Notes: generated from the sequence alone by a model not told the origin. 9,733 bases of DNA from Methylomonas sp. (GCA_028688235.1 JAQTYP010000098.1:1-9733), one strand, 5' to 3'. Numbered from the stretch's first letter, positions 1-8,077 are shown. Made by a program: numbers and translations.

Positions 1-426
1 CTTTTCGACGGAGGCCATGTCGGCCAGCGCTAATTCGGTATTGATGACTTCGATATAGCCGATGGGGTCGACCTTGCCTGCCACGTGAATGACATTGTCG
101 TCTTCGAAGCAGCGCACCACATGTACGATAGCATCGGTTTCCCTAATATTGCCCAGAAACTGATTGCCCAAACCTTCGCCTTTGGAGGCGCCGGCCACAA
201 GGCCTGCGATATCGACGAATTCTATCGTCGTCGGCAATATCCGTTCGGGTTTGACGAATTCAGCCAATTTATCCATTCTGGGATCGGGGACGGGGACGAC
301 GCCCACGTTTGGGTCTATCGTGCAGAAGGGGTAGTTTTCGGCCGCGATGGTGGCTTTGGTTAACGCATTGAAAAGTGTGGATTTTCCGACGTTGGGCAAG
401 CCAACGATACCGCAGTGTAGTGCCAT
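1..426 (-). CDS. ychF: Ribosome-binding ATPase YchF, N-terminal part (runs off the left edge)
   Basis: YchF is a universally conserved Obg-family P-loop NTPase that binds ribosomes and, in E. coli, prefers ATP over GTP; it is cytoplasmic. The window holds the first 142 codons, starting at the ATG at 426 and still open at base 1; the family is usually about 363 residues. The product begins MALHCGIVGLPNVGKSTLFN. The Walker A/G1 loop GLPNVGKST is at residues 9-17, the YchF-typical NYPFCTIDPN at 31-40, and the G3 motif DIAG at 72-75, followed by the conserved GASKGEGLGNQFL at 79-91. The NxxE motif that determines ATP preference lies beyond the edge and cannot be checked. No strong ribosome-binding site precedes the ATG. 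The gene lies 131 bases downstream of cysJ on the same strand, so read-through or its own promoter are both possible; I found no convincing promoter in the gap. Identity is nearly certain from the motifs. Confidence 0.96.
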   Translation of the reverse strand, partial: MALHCGIVGLPNVGKSTLFNALTKATIAAENYPFCTIDPNVGVVPVPDPRMDKLAEFVKPERILPTTIEFVDIAGLVAGASKGEGLGNQFLGNIRETDAIVHVVRCFEDDNVIHVAGKVDPIGYIEVINTELALADMASVEK

Positions 427-500
427 GGTGATGTATTAATCGATTGGTTTAGGCCCGCTTGTCATCGGGGTTTAACGAAAATGCTATTGTTCAATTTCAT

Positions 501-529
501 CCGCACATGCTTGGAAGGGCCATGAGCGG
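501..529 (-). other. Inverted repeat between cysJ and ychF
   Basis: On the minus strand the arms CCGCTCATG (529-521) and CATGTGCGG (509-501) can pair at eight of nine positions around an 11-base loop. It starts 28 bases after the cysJ stop. There is no T-run on either side, so it is a poor intrinsic terminator. It may be an RNA-processing or stabilising hairpin, or chance. It is the only structure I see in the 427-557 gap. Confidence 0.25.
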
Positions 530-557
530 ATTCCTCGACGTCAGTTTATGCTGCGTT

Positions 558-2297
558 TTAATAAACATCCCTGACGTAACGTTTGTCCTTTCTACGCTGA
601 TTGACGTATTCGGCTGCTTCGGTGACGGATTTATTGCCGTGTATGCGAATTACATCGTGCAATGCTTGATCGACGTCTTTGGCCATGCGGTAGGCGTCGC
701 CGCAGACGAAGAAATAACCACCTTGTTCCAGCCAGGCGTATAGTTCTGCGCCATTTTCCAGCATTCTATCCTGCACGTAGATTTTCTCTGCCTGATCGCG
801 TGAGAAGGCCAAGTCTAATCGGGCCAGCAAGCCGCTAGCTTGCATCGCTTCGATCTCTTCGCGGTAGATGAAGTCGGTTGCCGCGTTGCGATCGCCGAAG
901 AACAACCAATTTTTACCGGAAGCATTGCGGGCTTCGCGTTCTTGCAGGAAGGCGCGGAACGGTGCGATACCTGTGCCGGGACCGACCATGATCATCGGCA
1001 GGCTATCGTCATTCGGTACTCGGAAGCTGTTGTTCGGAGTAAAGAAAATTTTAACGTCGCTGTGTTCCGTGACTAAATCGGCCAGATAGGTCGAGCAGAC
1101 ACCTTTGTGTGAACGGCCGTGAGCGTCGTAACGCACGCTGGCGACGCACAAATGGACGCTATCCGGATGTTGTTTACTGCTGGACGAAATGGAGTAGGCG
1201 CGGTGTTGCAGGGGTTTCAGCAAGCGCAGGAATTCGGCGGCGGAAAATTCGATACCGGGGAATTGCAATAACAAATCCAAGATGTCGCGTCCCCACAGAT
1301 AGTCGTTCAGTTTGTCCTTGCTGCCGTTATGCAGCAGCGCGTTCAGTTCCTGATCCCCCGAACGGCTGGCAATCTCTTCCAATAATTCCTTGCTGGGCAG
1401 CTTGATCTCGAAATGCGTGCGCAAGGCTTCGGATAAAGACATCAAGCCGCCCGAGACAGGTTCTTCCTCGTTGCCGCTGCAGCCAAGCGCTTTCAGTATG
1501 TCGGCTACGAGTGCTGGGCAGTTGGTCGGTACGACGCACATCGCATCGCCGGCTTCGTAACTGAGGCCGGAACCGGCGATGGAAATTTCGTAGTGGCGGG
1601 TTTCTTTCGACGAATCGGCCGCGGTCAGCAGGCGATTGACCAGCATTTTGGCCGGGAACGGATTTTTGCGGTTGTAAGCCGATTTGGCGGTTGGCGCTTC
1701 GTTGTCGATTACCGAAACGGTAGTCGCACCTTCGGCCATCAATGGTATGACTTCGCTGATCCATTTTTCGGCGGGCGCCTCGAAATCCACGTCACAATCG
1801 ACGCGGTCGAACAAGCGGGTGGCTCCTAGTTCCTGTAAACGCTTATCCCAATCTATGCCGGCTTGGCAGAACAAGTCGTAACTGGTGTCGCCCAAGGCCA
1901 ATACCGAATATTTGACGTTTTCCAGGCGCGGCGCATCGTCCTCGCTGGCCGCTTCCCACAGCATTTCGGCGTTGTCCGGCATCGCGCCTTCGCCATAGGT
2001 GCTGGTGATGATCAGAAGATATTCCATCCGGGCCAGTTGGCCGATCTCAACCTCATCCATGCCTTTGACCATAGGGATCAAGCCGTGGGCTTTGGCTCTG
2101 GCGGCCGCATCGTTGGCCAAAGATTCGCAGTTGCCGGTTTGGCTGCCGTATAGAATGAACAGCGTGCGCGCATTGGCGGCATTGACGCTACCTGCGCTAT
2201 GCAGCATGTGGCTGTGCATGCCGGCGAAAAAACCGCTTAGCCAGGCGCGTTGAGTGTCACTGTAGGGGGCGTTTAAAGGTATAAAAGGTGCTTTCAT
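558..2297 (-). CDS. cysJ: CysJ-type NADPH diflavin reductase (sulfite reductase flavoprotein alpha subunit)
   Basis: CysJ takes electrons from NADPH through FAD and FMN and passes them to the haemoprotein CysI, which reduces sulfite to sulfide in cysteine biosynthesis. Numbered from the ATG at 2297 (579 residues; E. coli CysJ has 599), an N-terminal segment PLNAPYSDTQRAWLSGFFAG (about 7-26) resembles the CysJ tail. The flavodoxin domain spans about 45-190, with the FMN loop YGSQTGN (50-56), STYGEG (99-104) and LGDTSYDLFC (135-144). The FAD-binding part has RAYSISSS (366-373) and GVCSTYL (399-405). The NADPH part has GPGTGIAPFRAFLQER (439-454), FFGDR (466-470) and VCGDAYRMAKDV (531-542). The chain ends KRYVRDVY with the family's terminal aromatic. 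An in-frame GTG at 2318 would add seven residues; I prefer the ATG, which has a GAAG 9 bases upstream. No cysI is adjacent; gltB lies 139 bases upstream on the same strand. Similar diflavin reductases can serve other partners, so the physiological acceptor is not proven. Confidence 0.92.
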   Translation of the reverse strand: MKAPFIPLNAPYSDTQRAWLSGFFAGMHSHMLHSAGSVNAANARTLFILYGSQTGNCESLANDAAARAKAHGLIPMVKGMDEVEIGQLARMEYLLIITSTYGEGAMPDNAEMLWEAASEDDAPRLENVKYSVLALGDTSYDLFCQAGIDWDKRLQELGATRLFDRVDCDVDFEAPAEKWISEVIPLMAEGATTVSVIDNEAPTAKSAYNRKNPFPAKMLVNRLLTAADSSKETRHYEISIAGSGLSYEAGDAMCVVPTNCPALVADILKALGCSGNEEEPVSGGLMSLSEALRTHFEIKLPSKELLEEIASRSGDQELNALLHNGSKDKLNDYLWGRDILDLLLQFPGIEFSAAEFLRLLKPLQHRAYSISSSSKQHPDSVHLCVASVRYDAHGRSHKGVCSTYLADLVTEHSDVKIFFTPNNSFRVPNDDSLPMIMVGPGTGIAPFRAFLQEREARNASGKNWLFFGDRNAATDFIYREEIEAMQASGLLARLDLAFSRDQAEKIYVQDRMLENGAELYAWLEQGGYFFVCGDAYRMAKDVDQALHDVIRIHGNKSVTEAAEYVNQRRKDKRYVRDVY

Positions 2298-2393
2298 TTT
2301 TACCAACTTCGAGGCCACATCAATGCGGCCCCGTCACTTTATAAATCAATGTAGGCCGGGTAAAACAGAACTAAACCCAGTCTAAAGGCTTTG

Positions 2394-2425
2394 ATGCCGA
2401 GTCAGGCAAACGCCCAACCCGGCAT
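2394..2425 (-). other. Two-tier hairpin in the gltB-cysJ gap (weak terminator or attenuator candidate)
   Basis: Starting 11 bases after the gltB stop, the minus strand can fold with outer arms ATGCCGGG and CTCGGCAT (seven of eight positions paired) and inner arms GGC and GCC around GTTT, separated by a symmetric three-by-three internal loop. No T-run follows, so complete Rho-independent termination is unlikely. A partial terminator, or an mRNA 3'-end stabiliser separating gltB and cysJ expression, is plausible. Downstream, a TATAAA at 2343-2338 could be a -10 box for cysJ, but no acceptable -35 box lies at the right distance, so I do not call a promoter. Confidence 0.35.
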
Positions 2426-2436
2426 GTGCATGAATT

Positions 2437-5400
2437 TTATGCCGATGCTTCGGTCAGCATTTGCTTCACTATTGCCAGACTTTCCAGGCTGGCCAGGTTT
2501 TTGTCGACGGACGGCACGCCTGCTAGGGCCAGGCGGTTGATGTTGTCCTGCTCGATAATCCAGGCGCTAGATCCTATGGAATAGATACTTTGTACGTCGC
2601 GCAACATCAGAGTGGTTTTATAGTCGCTCAGACGTTTTTCGGCCATCAAAGTGGCCAATTGGGCGTCATCGTATTGGCTATAAGCCTCCCGGATGTTCTT
2701 GATCAACGCATCCTGCAGCTTGCGCGGACGTTCCATGAGCAATTTGTGAGCGTATTGGTCTACTAGCGCTTCCGTCGGCGTTTGGCCTGCTTTGATGAGC
2801 TGGTCTTTGGCGATTTGCTGAGCCTTGTCGATGACCGCATAGCTATTGATCAATTTCAATGTCAATTCGCCGTCGATGTCACCGTAACCCGGAATCGCGC
2901 CGTTGAACAAGGTGGTATTGGTTTCATAGGCTTTTTTGACCTGGGCAATCTGCTTTTGCGCGAAGGCCACCGACAATTCTTCTATCATCGCCTTGCGATC
3001 CATGCTTTGACTGAGGAATTCGGCTGTCTGCGTCCTGTTTAGCCACAGCGGCAATGCAAACTTGAAATGCTGGCGGGCTTCGGCCCAATTGCTCATGATG
3101 GCCTTGGCTTTTTCCGAACCTGTATATTCGATGTGCTGTTCCAGCATGTACAGGATGAACTGTTCATGGGCTGCGGCGACGTCGCTGCCTTCGGTCAAGC
3201 AATGAATACTGACGGAGGTTTTGTCGTACAAGGATTCCAAGCGATTGTCCGGGTCGTATTGGTAGGCGTTACCGCCGGACATGCCGGTGCAGAAGCCTTT
3301 GCCGAAGCCGCCCAGGTTCAATACCGCACCGTTGATCATGTACTCGCAGGCGAAGTCGCCTACGCCTTCGACGACGGCCATTGCGCCGGAGTTGCGCACC
3401 GCAAAGCGGTCGCCGGCTTCGCCGTTGATGAAGGTTTTGCCGCCGGAGGCGCCGAACAACGCAAAGTTGCCTATCAGCACGTTTTCGCCCGGCAGTTTCG
3501 AGCCGCCACCCGGCGATTTGATGACGATGATGCCACCGCATGCGGTCTTGCCGACCCCGTCGTTGCAGGTGCCGGTGTGTTCCATGCGGATGCCGTCGTT
3601 ATTGAACGCACCGTAACTTTGACCGGCCGAGCCGTGAGTGCGGACGATGATGGTATCGTCGGCCAGATAACGGCGGCCATGCTGGTTGGTGTAAACGATT
3701 TTGGATGTGGCGATTTGCTCGGCACCGAGTTCATACTGCAACAAACGCTCGAGATCGATTGCGCTCTGGCCGCCGACGGTTTTGTTGCGATTGTTCAGCT
3801 TGAACTCGTCGCCTTCGATGATGACCTGTTTCAGGCCTTTTTCGAACAATGCCGATTTGATTTTTGGAAAAATTTTATCGTCTATCGAGTAGTCTTTTTC
3901 CAGGTAAATCGGTTTGGCGATCTTGATTTCCTGGACTTCGGTTAGCAATTTTTGCAGATGAATTTGTCCGACCATGCTGGGGTGATCTATCAAATGCAGT
4001 AACTGGGTCTGGCCGCGGATTTCGCGCAAGCTGCCATATCCCAGGTCGGCCAGTATCTCTCTGACTTCGTGAGCCAAGTTCATGAAGAACTGAGCCAGCA
4101 CCCGCGGGTCACCTTTGAATTCTTCGTGGGCTGTAGTCAGGCCGGCCGGGCAGCGGATGTTGCAGTTTTTGGCCATCACGCAGCGTAGCATCATCAGCGC
4201 CGTGGTGCCGAATTCGAAGGAGTCGCCGCCGAGTATGGCCGATTTGACGACATCGACGCCATTTTGATGCGCGGCGCTGCAGCGCAGCACGACTTTGTCG
4301 CGTAGGCCATTGGCGGCGAGCGCTTGATGAACTTCGGCGATGCCGATTTCAGGAGAGCGTCCGGTGTTTTTCAAACTGGTGACGGCTGCGGCGCCGGTGC
4401 CGCCGGTGTTGCCGGCCACGTTGATGACGTCGGCACCGGCCTTGGCCACGCCAACCGCGATCGTGCCTATGCCTTCCGAAGAGACCAGTTTGACGACGAC
4501 TTTAACCCGAGCAGCCTTGGCGTCGTGTATCAATTGCCCCAAATCTTCGATCGAATACGTATCGTGGTGCGGAGGCGGGCTGACCAGTTCGACTTTGGGC
4601 GTGCCGCCGCGCAAAGCCGCGATTTCGACCGACACTTTCGGCGCCGGCAGTTGACCGCCTTCGCCGGGTTTTGCGCCTTGACCAATTTTGATCTCTATTT
4701 CTTCTATGGTCGGATCGGCCAAGTAGCCCGCCCAAACGCCGAAGCGGCCGGAGGCGAATTGTTTGATTTTGCTGGAGCGCAGTGTGCCGAAACGGCTGGA
4801 ATGCTCGCCGCCCTCGCCGGAATTGCTTTTGGCGCCGGCAATGTTGGTACCCATGGCTACGGCTTCGTGCGCCTCCGCCAATAAAGCGCCGTGACTCATT
4901 GCGCCCGATGCGAAGGCTGGTGTGATCTCGTGCGCGGGCTGAACTTTATCCAGCGCGATGGCGGCGCGAGCCGTCTGGATGTTGTTCAGGTAAAAATAGA
5001 TCAGGCTGTCGGCGTCGTTAGCGCGAACACTGATGGATTCTCCTTCTATGTTCGAGCCGAAGTCTTTGTCGCCGAAGCGCGCCTTCAGGTGTTCGGCCAG
5101 TTGTTCCAGGCGCGCCTTGGTATTGTTTTCGCTGAAGCGAATGCCGAAGACGATGTCGTTGGTTTTTTCAATCTGCAAGCCGCGGATCAGGAAATTGTTG
5201 TTGCCGTGCAGATCCTGAGCGCCCAGCAAGCGATCGAAATCCGCTTTCGTATCGGCGGCAGTGATGTCTGCCGGAAAGGACATGACGTCGCGCAGGGCGG
5301 CGGGCCGTTTGGCCCGTTCTTGGGCCAGATTGCCGGTGAAGCTGCGGTAGGCCGGCGTGATGCCGAAAGCATCGATTTGTTCCGGAGTACGTTTGTCGTA

Positions 5401-7920
5401 GCCGAAGTCGCAATAGGCCGTATCGCTGACTTCCGGTGCCTGCTCCTTTGGTATGTATAGGATAGCCTCGTCGGTCATGTTGATATATTCGCGGACCGCC
5501 GTGTTACCGAAGGTATGGCCCGCGCCTTCCTGGCGCTCCTTGAACAAGCCCAGGAACGGAATGTCGTTTTCGTCTTTGACCGTCAGCGCCTTACGATGCC
5601 ATTCGGACGCGCTGGCGGCGATGTCGGCGTAACGTACCCCGCCGACCGACGAATTGATGTTGGGGAAATAAGGTTTTAATTTGGGTTCCTCGGTATCCAG
5701 GTAATTGGATTCGAAAAATTCGCCGCCGATATAGCTTTCCGCAGTGCACAGGCCGAATTTGCCCATGGTTTTCATCAGGGATTTTTCGACGCCTTTTTGG
5801 AAGTTGTACAAGGCCTTTTGCCGGGTCTCCTTATCCGCGTATTCGGTCATGGCCCGGTTGTGCACGCTAAGCGGACAAATTGCCGATGCACCGAAGCCTA
5901 AAATAGTGGCGACGTCGTGTGGACTGGCCGCTTGTCCTGTTTCCATGATCAGCGATGAATTAAAGCGCAGGCCGTGAGTCACCATGTGCTGGTTGGCGGC
6001 GGCTACCATCAGCAGGGCCGGGATGGCTGCTCTGGATTTGCCGATATTGGCGTCGCTGAGGATGATAATGCCTGTATGGTGGCGAGCGGCCTGTTCGACC
6101 TGTTCGCAGACGCTCTGCAGAGCCAGTTCCAGTGATTTTTCGTTACGGCCTGCATCGTCGAAATCCGGGGTGTACAGCATGTCCAGCGTGATGGTCTTGA
6201 CCGCGGTTTGTCTGCGGATCTGTTCCAGTTGCGTGCGTTGCAGGACGGGCGACTCTATCATCAGTTGTTTGCTGTGGCTGGGCGCAAATGTCGGTTTGGC
6301 TCCCAATGCAACGCGCAGAGTCATGCCGTCGCTTTCGCGCAAGGAATCCAGAGGCGGATTGGTGACCTGGGCAAAACGTTGACTGAAATAACGCGACATG
6401 CCGCCTTCTGAGGCGCTTAGTGCGTTTGGTGCCAAACCGTAACCCATGGCCGACACTTTTTCCAGGCCGGTTTGCAGGATAGGGTCGAGCAGGAATTTGA
6501 AACTTTCCTGGTTCAGCGAGTAGGCGGTGTGGCGCTGGTCGATATTCAATTCGTGGTCGTTGCCGATCTCGGACAAATCCACTTTAGGCAAGCTGGCGAT
6601 ATGTAGGCAACGTTCGGCCAGTATGGCTTTGTAATCTTTTTCTCTAGCCAGCTTTTCCAGCACCTGATGGCTGTCGTAGGATTGACCCGTGCTGTGGTCG
6701 AAATACAGCATGCCGCCGGCTTCGATACGGCCGCGTTTCAATACCTGTTCCGGCGGGAAGTCGATTTGGCCGGCTTCCGACATCACGGCAAGGTAGTCGT
6801 TGGTTTCGACCGAGCGTAGCGGGCGCAGTCCCAGACGGTCCAGGCGGGCGCCGACGCGGATGCCGTCGTTGAAAATCAGCGCGGCAGGGCCGTCGTTTTT
6901 CTCTTCGTACAGGCTGAAATATTCCAGCATCGCCCGTACGTCTTCGGATAAGGTCGAATCGTTTTCCCAGGCAGGCGGCATCATTGCCAGTATGGCGGTA
7001 ACGACATCCAGTTCGTCTTCGTTGATGCGACGTGTCAGGGTTTGATCCAGGCGGCCGGAGTCGGACTGTCCGCAGGGGAAGACGATGTGTTTGTTGTTTT
7101 GGCGGGCGATGGCATTTTCGCTGAGGCGGTTTTTCTTGTCGGTGTTCAGTTCGCCGTTATGCGCCATATAGCGGAACGGCTGAGCCATCATCGTCGCCGG
7201 CGCCGTATTGGTCGAAAAACGCGTATGGAAAAATAAGGTACTGATTTCGTGATCTTTGTCGTACAGGTCGACGAAATAAGGGATGACTTCGAACGAATTC
7301 AGGCGGCCTTTATAAACCAGCGTGCGTGAGCTCATGGACAAAGGATAGAAGCCTTGCAGTTCGGGGCGGCTGAAGCCATCGGCTTCGATGGCCAGCAGGG
7401 CTTTCTGGATATGCCTTTCGAATGCATCGTGGCTGGCGGTTTTTAACGATGCGGGGCGGCCGAAAATCAGCTGTTTGATAGGTAATTGAGCCTTGATCGC
7501 AGCCGCATTCAGTACCAGTTTGTCGACCGGTACGTCGCGCCATTTGATGACCGGCAGATCGAAGGCTTTTAAATGTTCTTCGACCAGTTGTCTTGCGGTG
7601 GAATCGTAATGGGCATGATCTTCCGGAAAAAAGAAGTTGGCGACGCCGAATTGACCTAGTTCCAGTGTTTCGACGTTGGTGATCTTGCGGAAAAATTTCA
7701 GCGAAACATCGATATTAACGCCAGCGCCGTCACCTATGCCTTCGGCGCTCATGCCGCCGCGGTGAGGAATGGTACATAGTGCCTCATGGGACTTGACCAG
7801 CAAATCGTGGGTTTGCTTGCTGTCTTTACGAGTGATGAAGCCTACTCCGCAGCTGTCCTGCGATAAGTCGGCATCATAAAGCATCTGTACCGTGTTTTTT
7901 TTCTGGGCGTTATTGATCAT
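2437..7920 (-). CDS. gltB: Divergent, enlarged glutamate synthase large subunit (GltB-like)
   Basis: GltB hydrolyses glutamine in a class-II amidotransferase domain and channels ammonia to an FMN site that makes glutamate from 2-oxoglutarate. The ATG at 7920 gives 1827 residues (E. coli about 1490); a TTG at 7950 would add ten. The ATG is preferred because AGGATCTGGATAGCA precedes it. Nucleophile C24 in SQDSCGVGF follows a short propeptide. Glutaminase (24 to about 410) has FHTRFSTNT and AHNGELNT. A central domain (about 450-770) contains FAQVTNPPLDSLRE. The FMN/2-oxoglutarate barrel (about 995-1370) keeps SNSGEGGE, GQGAKPGEGGQLP and SPPPHHDTYSIEDL. The GXGXG domain spans about 1400-1600. Oddities are about 110 extra residues at roughly 883-995, cysteines 1247, 1253 and 1257 spaced x5/x3 rather than x5/x4, CSAAHQNG at 1214-1221 where classical enzymes have VDGGLKTG, and a cysteine-free C-terminal extension (1625-1827). 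No gltD is adjacent; cysJ follows. Membership of the GltB family is clear; the electron donor is not. Confidence 0.93.
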   Translation of the reverse strand: MINNAQKKNTVQMLYDADLSQDSCGVGFITRKDSKQTHDLLVKSHEALCTIPHRGGMSAEGIGDGAGVNIDVSLKFFRKITNVETLELGQFGVANFFFPEDHAHYDSTARQLVEEHLKAFDLPVIKWRDVPVDKLVLNAAAIKAQLPIKQLIFGRPASLKTASHDAFERHIQKALLAIEADGFSRPELQGFYPLSMSSRTLVYKGRLNSFEVIPYFVDLYDKDHEISTLFFHTRFSTNTAPATMMAQPFRYMAHNGELNTDKKNRLSENAIARQNNKHIVFPCGQSDSGRLDQTLTRRINEDELDVVTAILAMMPPAWENDSTLSEDVRAMLEYFSLYEEKNDGPAALIFNDGIRVGARLDRLGLRPLRSVETNDYLAVMSEAGQIDFPPEQVLKRGRIEAGGMLYFDHSTGQSYDSHQVLEKLAREKDYKAILAERCLHIASLPKVDLSEIGNDHELNIDQRHTAYSLNQESFKFLLDPILQTGLEKVSAMGYGLAPNALSASEGGMSRYFSQRFAQVTNPPLDSLRESDGMTLRVALGAKPTFAPSHSKQLMIESPVLQRTQLEQIRRQTAVKTITLDMLYTPDFDDAGRNEKSLELALQSVCEQVEQAARHHTGIIILSDANIGKSRAAIPALLMVAAANQHMVTHGLRFNSSLIMETGQAASPHDVATILGFGASAICPLSVHNRAMTEYADKETRQKALYNFQKGVEKSLMKTMGKFGLCTAESYIGGEFFESNYLDTEEPKLKPYFPNINSSVGGVRYADIAASASEWHRKALTVKDENDIPFLGLFKERQEGAGHTFGNTAVREYINMTDEAILYIPKEQAPEVSDTAYCDFGYDKRTPEQIDAFGITPAYRSFTGNLAQERAKRPAALRDVMSFPADITAADTKADFDRLLGAQDLHGNNNFLIRGLQIEKTNDIVFGIRFSENNTKARLEQLAEHLKARFGDKDFGSNIEGESISVRANDADSLIYFYLNNIQTARAAIALDKVQPAHEITPAFASGAMSHGALLAEAHEAVAMGTNIAGAKSNSGEGGEHSSRFGTLRSSKIKQFASGRFGVWAGYLADPTIEEIEIKIGQGAKPGEGGQLPAPKVSVEIAALRGGTPKVELVSPPPHHDTYSIEDLGQLIHDAKAARVKVVVKLVSSEGIGTIAVGVAKAGADVINVAGNTGGTGAAAVTSLKNTGRSPEIGIAEVHQALAANGLRDKVVLRCSAAHQNGVDVVKSAILGGDSFEFGTTALMMLRCVMAKNCNIRCPAGLTTAHEEFKGDPRVLAQFFMNLAHEVREILADLGYGSLREIRGQTQLLHLIDHPSMVGQIHLQKLLTEVQEIKIAKPIYLEKDYSIDDKIFPKIKSALFEKGLKQVIIEGDEFKLNNRNKTVGGQSAIDLERLLQYELGAEQIATSKIVYTNQHGRRYLADDTIIVRTHGSAGQSYGAFNNDGIRMEHTGTCNDGVGKTACGGIIVIKSPGGGSKLPGENVLIGNFALFGASGGKTFINGEAGDRFAVRNSGAMAVVEGVGDFACEYMINGAVLNLGGFGKGFCTGMSGGNAYQYDPDNRLESLYDKTSVSIHCLTEGSDVAAAHEQFILYMLEQHIEYTGSEKAKAIMSNWAEARQHFKFALPLWLNRTQTAEFLSQSMDRKAMIEELSVAFAQKQIAQVKKAYETNTTLFNGAIPGYGDIDGELTLKLINSYAVIDKAQQIAKDQLIKAGQTPTEALVDQYAHKLLMERPRKLQDALIKNIREAYSQYDDAQLATLMAEKRLSDYKTTLMLRDVQSIYSIGSSAWIIEQDNINRLALAGVPSVDKNLASLESLAIVKQMLTEASA

Positions 7921-8046
7921 TGCTATCCAGATCCTGTCTTGCTTATTCAAATGCGTTTCCGGAATTCGACCGGATGGCTAACGCTGTTTATGGTTTTTCT
8001 GTCTGCCGCGTGTTAGAGTCGTCGAAAGCAGCAAAAAACGTTTGGC

Positions 8047-8077
8047 TTGCTAAATTTCAGTTAGTGAAACTTAGCAA
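8047..8077. promoter_or_regulatory. 31-base imperfect palindrome over the predicted gltB start (operator or 5' hairpin)
   Basis: On the plus strand TTGCTAA (8047-8053) and TTAGCAA (8071-8077) are exact inverted repeats, enclosing a second exact pair TTTCA (8055-8059) and TGAAA (8065-8069) around the loop GTTAG. Only A8054 opposite C8070 fails to pair, so 12 of 13 positions match. It touches the last base of the gltB -10 box and covers the predicted start near 8070, which suits either a repressor operator or a stem-loop at the very 5' end of gltB mRNA. It also lies 89 bases upstream of the divergent ubiF-like gene and could affect both. I do not recognise it as a known regulator's consensus. 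Confidence 0.5.

Noticed and set aside
2316..2318. GTG at 2318 as the cysJ start
   Set aside because: Not excluded, but it adds only MASKLVK, which has no visible family match, and it has no better ribosome-binding site than the ATG at 2297.
3067..3945. A 292-codon open frame on the plus strand inside gltB
   Set aside because: It lies entirely antisense to well-conserved GltB barrel and GXGXG-domain sequence, has a low-complexity composition typical of the reverse reading of GC-rich codons, and matches no family I know.
4324..5460. Two further long plus-strand open frames (186 and 189 codons) antisense to gltB
   Set aside because: They are shadows of the minus-strand coding frame; the minus-strand translation carries all the recognisable motifs.
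7958..7974. Small inverted repeat TCCGG/CCGGA in the gltB leader
   Set aside because: Only five base pairs with a seven-base loop, and it overlaps no identifiable start or ribosome-binding site.
8036..8043. AAACGTTT palindrome resembling the core of a PurR operator
   Set aside because: Only the eight central bases match; the flanks do not follow the 16-base PurR consensus, so chance is the simpler explanation.
8033..8046. T6 run on the minus strand shortly after the promoter-proximal palindrome, suggesting a leader attenuator for gltB
   Set aside because: The run begins eight bases after the stem, the stem is AT-rich, and I see no competing antiterminator fold or leader peptide.
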